Translations under genes and position numbers: made by a program
Notes under the pieces: model-generated
The model's database searches: none
Seen by the model: only the letters and a program-made list of their open reading frames with translations
What the model was told of the DNA's origin: nothing
Shown: positions 43,083 through 50,872 of the stretch, in pieces
Layout: each line of letters begins with the position of its first letter
How positions within the stretch are numbered: position 1 is the stretch's first letter
Assembly (NCBI RefSeq): GCF_900108515.1
Contig: NZ_FNWW01000005.1
Span: 248,001 to 312,000, forward strand
Origin: Halobacillus karajensis
Lineage (GTDB): Bacteria; Bacillota; Bacilli; Bacillales; Halobacillaceae
Length of the DNA stretch: 64,000 nt
Reading direction: 5' to 3'

Positions 43083-43116
43083 TTGACTCTCTTTTTCAAG
43101 AGGGTTGATTTTTTTG
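43083..43116 (+). terminator. Terminator after the SE1561 gene
   Basis: GACTCTCTT pairs with AAGAGGGTT (one G-T pair and one T-G pair) followed by seven T residues. Confidence 0.65.
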
Positions 43117-43174
43117 CCCTTTTGCTTTATCATGGTAAATCGCTAATGTATGAAAATTGAGAGGAGAATGTTCT

Positions 43175-44482
43175 ATGGCTTGGGCAGTTGTTGTGTCTGT
43201 CCTTGTAATGACGGTATTGAGTTTATTACGAGTTAACGTCATTATTGCCATTCTTGCTGCAGGGTTAACCGCAGGGGTTATGAACGGGGAAACCCTGATG
43301 GGCGCATTGGATATGCTGGTAGACGGTATGGGCGACCAGGCGAGCGTGGCACTTAGTTATATATTATTAGGAGCATTTGCTGTAGCGATTAGTTATTCGG
43401 GAATTACTTCTTTACTAGTCGGTTATCTGCTTCGTGTACTAAAAAATAGAAAAACGATGATGGTTCTTGTCATCGCATTTGTAGCAAGTTTGTCCCAAAA
43501 TGTTATTCCTGTACACATTGCTTTTATTCCTATCTTAATTCCACCTTTATTGAAGCTGTTTGATGAAATGAAGTTAGACCGCCGTGCAGTAGCAGCCGCA
43601 CTTACTTTTGGATTGAAGGCTCCCTATGTTATGCTGCCAATAGGGTTTGGGTATATCTTTCACGAAACCATTCAATCTTCAATGAGCAGTAATGGGATTG
43701 AGTTAGGGATTGGTTCTATTGCACAATCCTTAATCATTCCTGGCTCCGGTATGATTGTCGGTTTATTGATTGCTATATTTGTGACGTACAGAAGAAGACG
43801 GGAACCAGCTGTTCTTCCAACCCAAGGAAAGGATTACGAGCATAAAGGAGTGGAGGTTGCACATTTTAACCATAAGCATGGTTTGACACTCGTAGCCATT
43901 GTTGTAACACTATTTATTCAAGCTATATGGGAGAACCTTATTATTGCTGCACTCGCAGGAATAATCCTCATGTTTGTCTTTCGTATTGTTCCTTATAAAA
44001 GTGGAGATAAGGTTGTTAATGACGGGATTGGCATGATGGGCTTTATTGCCTTTGTCATGTTAGTAGCTGCTGGCTATGCGAATGTTTTAACGGAAACAGA
44101 ATCAGTTAGCGCCCTTGTTGAGGTAAGTTCAGGTTATCTTGGCGATAATAAAGCCTTTATTGCTTTCCTCCTTCTACTTGTTGGGTTGGTTGTTACAATG
44201 GGAATTGGCTCTTCTTTTGCAACGATTCCAATCTTGGCTGCTTTGTTTGTGCCGATTTGTTTATCCGCCGGGTTTTCCCCGATGGCAACAGCTACCTTAA
44301 TCGGTACAGCTGGAGCGTTAGGAGATGCCGGTTCTCCAGCCTCTGACAGTACACTTGGGCCTACATCTGGTTTGAATGCTGATGGGAAACACAATCATAT
44401 TTGGGATACGTGTGTCCCAACGTTTTTGCATTATAATATCCCGCTGTTCATATTTGGCTGGGCAGCGTCACTTTTCTTATAA
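43175..44482 (+). CDS. Na+/H+ antiporter-family (YuiF-like) permease
   Basis: The 435-residue protein has about 11-12 membrane helices and belongs to the Na+/H+ antiporter family that includes YuiF/NhaC-like proteins. Landmarks are AFVASLSQNVIPVHIAFIPI, AALTFGLKAPYVMLPIGFG and GTAGALGDAGSPASDSTLGP. Members were annotated as antiporters, while YuiF relatives also import histidine or other amino acids; the substrate is therefore open. GAGAGGAG precedes the ATG at 43175. Confidence 0.82.
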   Translation: MAWAVVVSVLVMTVLSLLRVNVIIAILAAGLTAGVMNGETLMGALDMLVDGMGDQASVALSYILLGAFAVAISYSGITSLLVGYLLRVLKNRKTMMVLVIAFVASLSQNVIPVHIAFIPILIPPLLKLFDEMKLDRRAVAAALTFGLKAPYVMLPIGFGYIFHETIQSSMSSNGIELGIGSIAQSLIIPGSGMIVGLLIAIFVTYRRRREPAVLPTQGKDYEHKGVEVAHFNHKHGLTLVAIVVTLFIQAIWENLIIAALAGIILMFVFRIVPYKSGDKVVNDGIGMMGFIAFVMLVAAGYANVLTETESVSALVEVSSGYLGDNKAFIAFLLLLVGLVVTMGIGSSFATIPILAALFVPICLSAGFSPMATATLIGTAGALGDAGSPASDSTLGPTSGLNADGKHNHIWDTCVPTFLHYNIPLFIFGWAASLFL

Positions 44483-44483
44483 A

Positions 44484-44519
44484 AAGGCATGTGGGGAATT
44501 TTCCCACTTGTCTTTTTTT
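44484..44519 (+). terminator. Terminator after the antiporter-family gene
   Basis: AAGGCATGTGGG pairs with CCCACTTGTCTT with two mismatches, followed by a run of seven T. Confidence 0.7.
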
Positions 44520-44558
44520 ATATTCCCAGTCCTCACACACATACTAAGGAAAAAGTGA

Positions 44559-45347
44559 GTGGTAAGTATGTGGAAAAAAGCGTTCGCGCTCTTATTAGCA
44601 ATGACCATTTTGATCTCACCCATGCACACATTTGCAGAAGGGTGGGGGTTTAGTAAAAAGAAGGATGGCTCTATCCCAGACGTGGGCCGTTATGGACCGA
44701 TGATTGATAAATATGATGGCTTTTATGTGGATCCCTCTGGTGACCCTGTCGTTTACTTAACCTTTGATAATGGTTATGAACAGGGATATACAGGGAAGGT
44801 GCTTGATGTATTAAAGGAAAAAGGTGTACCAGCGACCTTTTTTGTAACAGGTCATTATATTGAAAGTGCGCCAGAACTATTAAAGAGAATGGCTGAAGAA
44901 GGTCATTTAATCGGAAACCACTCTTGGAGTCACCCTGATTTCACTAAGGTTTCAAAGAAAAAGATGAAAAAGGAACTGGATCGTGTTCATAACGCAGTCA
45001 GGGATTTGACTGATCAGGATGTCATGACTTTTGTCCGGCCACCACGGGGGACATTCAATGAGCAGACATTGCAATGGGCAAGAGAATTCGGTTATACTCA
45101 TGCTTTCTGGTCGCTTGCTTTCGTAGACTGGGAAACTGATAAACAGCGTGGATGGGAATATGCTTACGAAAATGTGATTAAACAAATTCATCCCGGTGCT
45201 GTCATCCTCCTTCATACGGTTTCTGAGGATAATGCAGAAGCTTTGTCACAACTCATTGATGAACTTAGAAAGAGAGGATACAGGTTCGGCAATCTGAATG
45301 ACCTAATGATTAAACAATTGCTCCCCGCTCCTATATGGGGGTTATAA
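44559..45347 (+). CDS. pdaA: Delta-lactam-biosynthetic polysaccharide deacetylase PdaA
   Basis: The 262-residue product has an N-terminal signal peptide (LLLAMTILISPMHTFA) and an NodB polysaccharide-deacetylase domain. Motif 1 is YLTFDNGYEQGYT, motif 2 GNHSWSHPDF, motif 3 FVRPPRGTFNEQ, and HPGAVILLHTVSEDN comes near the end. PdaA deacetylates N-acetylmuramic acid in spore cortex peptidoglycan, giving muramic delta-lactam needed for germination. GTG at 44559 is 8 bp after AAGGA; an ATG at 44568 is the alternative. A terminator follows. Confidence 0.92.
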   Translation: MVSMWKKAFALLLAMTILISPMHTFAEGWGFSKKKDGSIPDVGRYGPMIDKYDGFYVDPSGDPVVYLTFDNGYEQGYTGKVLDVLKEKGVPATFFVTGHYIESAPELLKRMAEEGHLIGNHSWSHPDFTKVSKKKMKKELDRVHNAVRDLTDQDVMTFVRPPRGTFNEQTLQWAREFGYTHAFWSLAFVDWETDKQRGWEYAYENVIKQIHPGAVILLHTVSEDNAEALSQLIDELRKRGYRFGNLNDLMIKQLLPAPIWGL

Positions 45348-45357
45348 ATTCTGAGGG

Positions 45358-45383
45358 ACCATCGCTTCTTGCGATGGTTTTTC
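45358..45383 (+). terminator. Terminator after pdaA
   Basis: ACCATCGC pairs with GCGATGGT across 5 nt, followed by TTTTTC. Confidence 0.85.
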
Positions 45384-45574
45384 AATGTAATTCAAGGTGA
45401 AAGAAAAAGTAAAATTTATAAATTTTACATTTTGTGTATAGATATATCTCCATAAATGTAGAACAATGTTTGAAAAAGGGATATGAGGGTAAGAGGGGGA
45501 ATAGTCGATTAGGGAATAGTTCCCATTCTAACTAAATTATAAACAATCGTACGACAAAAGGGAGGAAAATCCGT

Positions 45575-46444
45575 TTGTGGAAAGAAAAGTTTAAGGCAAA
45601 TACTTTTTATGATTTTGATTACACCTTACTTCGTTGGGCGTTCGACCCACTGACGCGGCTGGACCGTGCAGAACGATGGGTGGATGTCCCTGTCAGACTG
45701 GAAGATGACCTTCACATCGTACGCGTCCAAGGCATTGGTACAATTGCTGACCCTCATTTTGAAGTATCAAGTGATAGTGATGAACATAAAGGAACATTGC
45801 TCACATATATAACAGATCTATTTCAATGGGAAGTAGATATAGAACAGGTGCATAAGCATTTCTTAGAGACGAATTTAGCCCCATTATTTCAGGCATATCC
45901 AGGTACACCAATTGTCAAGGACTTTCACTTGTATGACTGTTTAATGAAGGTGATCATTCATCAGCAATTGAATATGAAATTTGCTTATACTTTGAGTACA
46001 CGTTTTGTTGAAACCTTAGGCACTAACAAAGAAGGCGTATGGTTTTATCCATCCCCTGAGACGGTAGCTGCCACTTCTTATGAAACGTTAAGAGAATTAC
46101 AGTTCAGTCAAAGAAAAGCAGAATACGTGGTCGATACTTCCCGATTGGTCGCAGAGGGTAAACTCGACTTAGCAGCATTAGCGGAAGCGCCGGATGAAAA
46201 AATTATGAAAGAGCTCATTAAAATAAGAGGAATCGGGCCTTGGACAGCTGAGAATTGGATGATGTTTGGTGTTGGTCGGCCGAATCTTTTTCCTAAGGCA
46301 GATATCGGAATTCAAAATGCTCTTAAGCAGTACTTTGAGATGGATAAGAAGCCAACCTATGAACAAATGGAAAGCTGGAGTAAAGCGTGGGCGCCATATT
46401 TGAGTTATGCTTCCTTGACTTTATGGCGAAGCATAGAAGGATGA
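45575..46444 (+). CDS. DNA-3-methyladenine glycosylase II (AlkA/YfjP type)
   Basis: The 289-residue DNA glycosylase has a TBP-like N-domain (YDFDYTLLRWAFDP), the alkA MKVIIHQQLNMKFAY segment, and the helix-hairpin-helix LIKIRGIGPWTAENWMMFG. The catalytic Asp is in FPKADIGIQNAL. It cuts alkylated bases such as 3-methyladenine out of DNA. TTG start with GGGAGG 8 bp upstream. It follows pdaA as yfjP lies near yfjS in B. subtilis. Confidence 0.9.
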   Translation: MWKEKFKANTFYDFDYTLLRWAFDPLTRLDRAERWVDVPVRLEDDLHIVRVQGIGTIADPHFEVSSDSDEHKGTLLTYITDLFQWEVDIEQVHKHFLETNLAPLFQAYPGTPIVKDFHLYDCLMKVIIHQQLNMKFAYTLSTRFVETLGTNKEGVWFYPSPETVAATSYETLRELQFSQRKAEYVVDTSRLVAEGKLDLAALAEAPDEKIMKELIKIRGIGPWTAENWMMFGVGRPNLFPKADIGIQNALKQYFEMDKKPTYEQMESWSKAWAPYLSYASLTLWRSIEG

Positions 46445-46609
46445 AGAAAGAAGAAAATCGTCATAAACTTGTCTACCATCACATAATTTGTAACAAATAG
46501 AAAAATAAAGGTTAAATCGTTTGAAAATATTCAAAATTGTATTTTGTTACGTTATAATGAGAATCGTACTGGAAAATATTGAACGGCTAAAAGGAAAGAG
46601 GTCTTAATA

Positions 46610-48478
46610 TTGGTAATTAGAGAGAGGTATTCTGACCAAGTTCATAGCGGCGAAATTTTGGATGTTCTAAGTTTGAATGGTATACCTGCATGTTTACTGG
46701 ATTTGCGTCTTCAGACTGTTACGCTTAATCAGCAAATGCAAGGGTCTCTTCAAATGAAGGAGTCGGACATGTCGTTCTCCCAGTGGCTTCACAGCTTCCG
46801 TCATACGGGACAGCATCGTCTGCAGGAGGCATTACATCAACTCCTAACAGAAGGACGCAGAGAGTCGTCTGTTCAATTAACGGATATAGATAAGTTTCAT
46901 ACCTATCAATGCAAAATGGTTCATTTAACTAATGGGCAGATTGCTTTTTCACTTCAAGCGGTCGAAAGTCAGCCTGAAAGTTCTGAATCCATGACTCTCT
47001 CTACAAATCACGACACTAAAGACTCCGCGGCTTTGAATCAATTGATCGGTTACGAACGTAGGAGCAAGATGATTCATCTGTCCGGATCCACTCCCTCTCA
47101 TTTGAAGAAAAAAATGTCACACTTAGTTGATAAATTCCCTCATGGCCTCGCATTAATCAATCATAATTGGGAAGTCACTTATGCTAATCCTAAAATGGAA
47201 GAGATTACAGGCGTATCTTTTTTCCAAAACTATTATAGGAAATTGTGGGATGTCTTCCCGATTCATGAACATTACCATTTCTTCCAACAGTATTTACGAG
47301 CGATGGAAACACAGGAAACTATGGAATTTGAGGGGTATCTTAGTGAAACGAAAACAGATGTTCAAGTTACTGTTCATCCAACGGACCTAGGTATTACGGT
47401 TTTTGTCCAAGATATAACTGAATATAAACGTCATTTACAAGCTCTACGAGAATCAGAAGATCGCTTTGCTCTCCTCGCAAATAATATCAAGGATGTCTTT
47501 TGGATCAGTCAGCCGGATTTTAAAAGGTTGCACTATGTCAGTCCATCTTTTCAAGAGATGTTCGGTATTTCACGACAAGAAGCTTTCCATGATCCTGAAG
47601 TCCTGATTAAAAATGTTCGCGAACCAGATCAAGCGAATCTGCGGGCGGCATTGAACGAGATGGCAACAAAGGAGTGTGAAGTCGAATACCGTATAAAAGG
47701 CACGGGACAGAAAACGAAATGGATTCGTACAAAGGGGTTTCCTGTTGAATATAATGGTGATTTATATGTATTAGGTATCCATGAAGATGTTACAGAATGC
47801 AAGGAAATGTTGGATCTTAAGGAAAAATCCCAACAGCTCTCTACAATTACCCAAATGTCCGCAGGCATTGCACACGAAATCAAGAATCCGTTAACGGCCA
47901 TTAAAGGTTTTCTGCAAATCGGAGCGGCAAACCCTGAGTTAAGAGATAATTACCAGGAGATCATATTGGATGAAGTCAATAGGATTGAAGCTATTGTACA
48001 GGATTTTATGATGTTGTCGAAGCCAAAATCTTCGCTTCAGCTGGAACAGGTAGATCCTGAACAGCTAGTGTCGTATGTGTTGCGGTTACTAGAACCTGAA
48101 GCTAATGAAAAACAGATTTATCTCTTACTCGATTGTGACCCGATCCAAGATACTTTTGAAACGGAACCGAAGCGACTGAACCAAATTTTAATAAACCTTG
48201 TCAAAAATGCTATCGATGCTGTTGACCTGGGGGGAGAGGTTCGGGTCAGCATCCGAATGTCCAGCACAAAGCTAACGCTTTCCGTTAGAGATAATGGACC
48301 AGGACTGACACCTCAAGAATTAGCCAAAATAGGTGAACCTTTCTTTACGACCAAAGAAAAAGGTACGGGACTAGGTGTTATGGTAACCAAGAAGATTGTA
48401 TCAGATTTAAATGGAGAAATTTCATACGAGAGCCAAAAAGGCGGAGGAACGACAGTCACTGTTTCTCTACCTAAATAA
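46610..48478 (+). CDS. PAS-domain cytoplasmic sensor histidine kinase (sporulation kinase type)
   Basis: The 622-residue kinase has no membrane helix. N-terminal sensing regions come first: a divergent PAS-like part to about 140, a PAS near 170-275 (GLALINHNWEVTYANPKMEE) and a third with PAC near 285-400. The HisKA domain then holds the phospho-His in SAGIAHEIKNPLTAIKGF, and the HATPase has NLVKNAIDAV, DNGPGL and GTGLGVMV. KinA/KinE-like soluble kinases of this form feed the sporulation phosphorelay. No response regulator is next to it. TTG start behind AAAGAGGT. Confidence 0.88.
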   Translation: MVIRERYSDQVHSGEILDVLSLNGIPACLLDLRLQTVTLNQQMQGSLQMKESDMSFSQWLHSFRHTGQHRLQEALHQLLTEGRRESSVQLTDIDKFHTYQCKMVHLTNGQIAFSLQAVESQPESSESMTLSTNHDTKDSAALNQLIGYERRSKMIHLSGSTPSHLKKKMSHLVDKFPHGLALINHNWEVTYANPKMEEITGVSFFQNYYRKLWDVFPIHEHYHFFQQYLRAMETQETMEFEGYLSETKTDVQVTVHPTDLGITVFVQDITEYKRHLQALRESEDRFALLANNIKDVFWISQPDFKRLHYVSPSFQEMFGISRQEAFHDPEVLIKNVREPDQANLRAALNEMATKECEVEYRIKGTGQKTKWIRTKGFPVEYNGDLYVLGIHEDVTECKEMLDLKEKSQQLSTITQMSAGIAHEIKNPLTAIKGFLQIGAANPELRDNYQEIILDEVNRIEAIVQDFMMLSKPKSSLQLEQVDPEQLVSYVLRLLEPEANEKQIYLLLDCDPIQDTFETEPKRLNQILINLVKNAIDAVDLGGEVRVSIRMSSTKLTLSVRDNGPGLTPQELAKIGEPFFTTKEKGTGLGVMVTKKIVSDLNGEISYESQKGGGTTVTVSLPK

Positions 48479-48479
48479 C

Positions 48480-48517
48480 AAAAGGCCATCATCCCAATCA
48501 GGGATGGTGGCTTTTTT
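48480..48517 (+). terminator. Terminator after the kinase gene
   Basis: AAAGGCCATCATCCC pairs with GGGATGGTGGCTTTT, followed by further T residues. Confidence 0.85.
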
Positions 48518-48860
48518 GTCTTATGAATGGGGTAAGGGATTCGTTCAGTAACATCAATGATGTCAAGCTAAACCCTTCTTTTTCATGGAAAATAAAAGAA
48601 ATTACGACAAAAGTGGACTAACGGAATTCTTATCTTCAAAAATCGACGATTTCCCTATAAACGCTGGATCTATCAAGAATATCCGTTTTTTTAACAGCAT
48701 GGCGTTTGTAATTATTTGAAAATTCCACGTTCAATCGCTTACATAAAATTTTACAATCAAAGCTGTTTACAAACAATCTAAAGGGCTCTATAATCCCGAT
48801 TGTACTACAATTTCCGTTCGAAAAATTATAAGTGATTTTCATATAAAAGGAGGCTTTCTG
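48518..48860. other. Gene-free stretch with a promoter
   Basis: The region is AT-rich and holds no supported gene. Its only clear element is the sigma-A promoter at 48767-48795. Confidence 0.5.
48767..48795 (+). promoter_or_regulatory. Sigma-A promoter of the YitT-family gene
   Basis: TTTACA-N17-TATAAT, near consensus, lies 66 bp before the gene's ATG. Confidence 0.75.
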
Positions 48861-49709
48861 ATGCTGAAAAAAGTATGGTCTTTTTTGTTGATGAACCTGG
48901 GAGCACTCGGTGTAGCCATCAACGTACATTTTTTCCTATCACCAAATGATCTGGCAACTGGGGGAGTAAGTGGTGCTTCCATTGTACTGAATAAAGTTAT
49001 CCCAGACCTTTCGCTTGGCTTGATTATGATTATTTTAAACATCATACTCTTTATTGTTGGTTTTATCTTTTTAGGTTTTCAGTTTGGTGTTAAAACCATA
49101 TACGCGAGTTTCGCATTGTCCTTTATGGTATGGGGACTTGAATCTTTCTTCCCGATGCAGGAAGCGTTGAGCAATGACCTTCTCATTCAATTGATTATTG
49201 GACAGATTATTGCCGCATCAGGAATGGCCCTTGTCTTTCATCAGGGAGCCTCTACTGGCGGGACGGACATTATTGCTATGATTCTAAACAAATTCTTTTC
49301 TATTGATGTAGGAAAAGGCGTCCTATTTTCTGATATTGCGATTGCTACCTTCTCTATTTTTTTATTCGGACCAACAGTAGGTATGTATGCCTTCTTCGGT
49401 GTCATTTTGAATGGACTCGTCATCGATTATATGCTGCAACAATTTGAAGATAATAAAGAGATTGTTATTATCAGCCGTGAAAGTGAACAAGTCCGTCAAT
49501 TTATCGTTAACAAGCTTGGGCGTGGGGCTACTATTCATCAGGCAAAAGGCGCATTTAATCAAGAGGATAAAGAAGTGATCACAACGATCTTAAGTCGAAA
49601 AGATTATACTCGGCTGAAAAAATATATGACAGCTGTAGATGAACAAGCCTTTATAACTGTGCACTCCATGAATGAAATTCTAGGTGAAAATTTTAAGCGT
49701 TTAGCCTAA
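48861..49709 (+). CDS. YitT-family membrane protein (DUF161/DUF2179)
   Basis: The 282-residue protein has five to six membrane helices (YitT_membrane: VHFFLSPNDLATGGVSGASI, FHQGASTGGTDIIAMILNKF) and a cytosolic C-terminal DUF2179 domain (KEIVIISRESEQVRQFIVNK and FITVHSMNEILGENF). Function is unknown; a carrier role is suspected for the family. AAAAGGAGG precedes the ATG. Confidence 0.9.
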   Translation: MLKKVWSFLLMNLGALGVAINVHFFLSPNDLATGGVSGASIVLNKVIPDLSLGLIMIILNIILFIVGFIFLGFQFGVKTIYASFALSFMVWGLESFFPMQEALSNDLLIQLIIGQIIAASGMALVFHQGASTGGTDIIAMILNKFFSIDVGKGVLFSDIAIATFSIFLFGPTVGMYAFFGVILNGLVIDYMLQQFEDNKEIVIISRESEQVRQFIVNKLGRGATIHQAKGAFNQEDKEVITTILSRKDYTRLKKYMTAVDEQAFITVHSMNEILGENFKRLA

Positions 49710-49778
49710 AGGTGGGGTAACATCAAGAAACATACGTTAAAAGAGACACTAAGAGAACGTCCGTCCAGAACGGAGGAC

Positions 49779-50420
49779 GTGTATGATTATCTGAAGAACC
49801 AGATTTTATTCCGTCATCTTTCCCCGGGTACACAGCTTGTGGAAAGCCTAATCGGAAAAGAAATACAAGTCTCCCGGACTCCAATACGGAATGCAATGAA
49901 AAAACTCGAGCAAGAAGGCTTGGTTAATATATACTCCAATCGTGGAGCTTTCGTGGTGAGGCCGACACTTGAAGAAATAAGGCAAGCTTTTGATATGAGG
50001 CGTCATTTAGAAAAAATGACACTTGAACAAATCTATGAACACATGAGTGAAGAGGATTTTCTTCATTTAGAGGAATGGATTCGACATGAGAGGGAAACCT
50101 ATAAGACGCGTGATATTCTCGAATACTTGGATGTCAATAAACAGTTTCATATGACGCTGGCTTTAAAGACGAAAAATACATTCTTAATAGACTTTACTGA
50201 ACGTATTCTAAACCAGATTCATGTCTATCTCATGTTATATGATGTATTTGTTAACGAAGACTTATATGAGAAGCAGCGTTTTAAGGAACATGAACTTTTA
50301 TTAGACGCATTAAGAAAGCAGGATCTGCCTCGATTGCTGCGGCTTATTGATCAACATATGGAAGAGAGTTTAAATTATATGTCATTAACAGATAGAAAAA
50401 AGCCTTTAACCAGGGATTAA
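49779..50420 (+). CDS. GntR/FadR-subfamily (FCD) transcriptional regulator
   Basis: The protein has a GntR winged helix (LSPGTQLVESLIGKEIQVSR then TPIRNAMKKLEQEGLV) and a C-terminal helical FCD ligand domain (DMRRHLEKMTLEQIYEHMSE, and RLLRLIDQHMEES). It would regulate sugar-acid, amino-acid or fatty-acid metabolism; the ligand is unknown. GTG at 49779 gives 213 residues but its GGAGG is only 2 bp away and cuts the first helix. The frame continues upstream, in phase, to an ATC at 49722 behind AAAGGTGGGG, which fits the family length better. The start is therefore uncertain. Confidence 0.85.
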   Translation: MYDYLKNQILFRHLSPGTQLVESLIGKEIQVSRTPIRNAMKKLEQEGLVNIYSNRGAFVVRPTLEEIRQAFDMRRHLEKMTLEQIYEHMSEEDFLHLEEWIRHERETYKTRDILEYLDVNKQFHMTLALKTKNTFLIDFTERILNQIHVYLMLYDVFVNEDLYEKQRFKEHELLLDALRKQDLPRLLRLIDQHMEESLNYMSLTDRKKPLTRD

Positions 50421-50446
50421 TCCTGATTTAAAGGCTTTTTTTTTTG
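50396..50446. terminator. Bidirectional terminator overlapping two gene ends
   Basis: AAAAAGCCTTTAA pairs with TTTAAAGGCTTTTT around an AGGGATTAATCCT inner palindrome. It overlaps the 3' ends of the convergent GntR and small membrane genes. Confidence 0.85.
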
Positions 50447-50632
50447 AGATCGTACCGTTTTCAGTATAATGGTCAAATTAATCAAAACGACAGTAATGAG
50501 TGAGGATATAGCATAATTGAAACTTTCCGTAATTATGGATATAGAAGAAAAAATCACAATAATGATCATCGATATAAGAACGAATGCATGCTTATTTAAA
50601 CGATGTTGTTGTTTGACGGGACGTGCTTCCAT
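50417..50632 (-). CDS. Small membrane protein, 71 aa
   Basis: Two hydrophobic segments are visible (AFVLISMIIIVIFSSISII and YAISSLITVVLINLTIIL), flanked by basic ends. The ribosome site AGGGAGTGA lies 6 bp before the ATG. I recognise no family. It converges with the regulator gene. Confidence 0.6.
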   Translation of the reverse strand: MEARPVKQQHRLNKHAFVLISMIIIVIFSSISIITESFNYAISSLITVVLINLTIILKTVRSQKKKPLNQD

Positions 50633-50773
50633 TGCTAATCACTCCCTGTTATGGTTATGAGTATTATAGAAAATGTGTTAATAGTCTGTCAATTATACCG
50701 CTAGCCATTTGGTTTATGTACCGAGTGACCTAGCCTTTAGGGAAGAGACGGAAAGACTTCTGTTAAGTTATTT

Positions 50774-50821
50774 ATATGAATAGGATTCATTATTTGTAAA
50801 ATTGAGAAAATTTGTTATAAT
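50774..50821 (+). promoter_or_regulatory. Promoter of the acyl-CoA synthetase with a FadR-like site
   Basis: TTGTAA-N16-TATAAT (50794-50821) is a good sigma-A promoter. ATGAAT-AGG-ATTCAT (50776-50790) directly upstream resembles the palindrome found before the acyl-CoA cluster at 4227. Confidence 0.5.
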
Positions 50822-50872
50822 AGGTGTGCATGTGTAAACTGAACAGCGGCTCATTAAAGAGGAGGAATCCAT

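Noticed and set aside
48636-48929. 97-codon minus-strand frame
   Set aside because: It overlaps the promoter and start of the YitT gene on the opposite strand and has no ribosome site.
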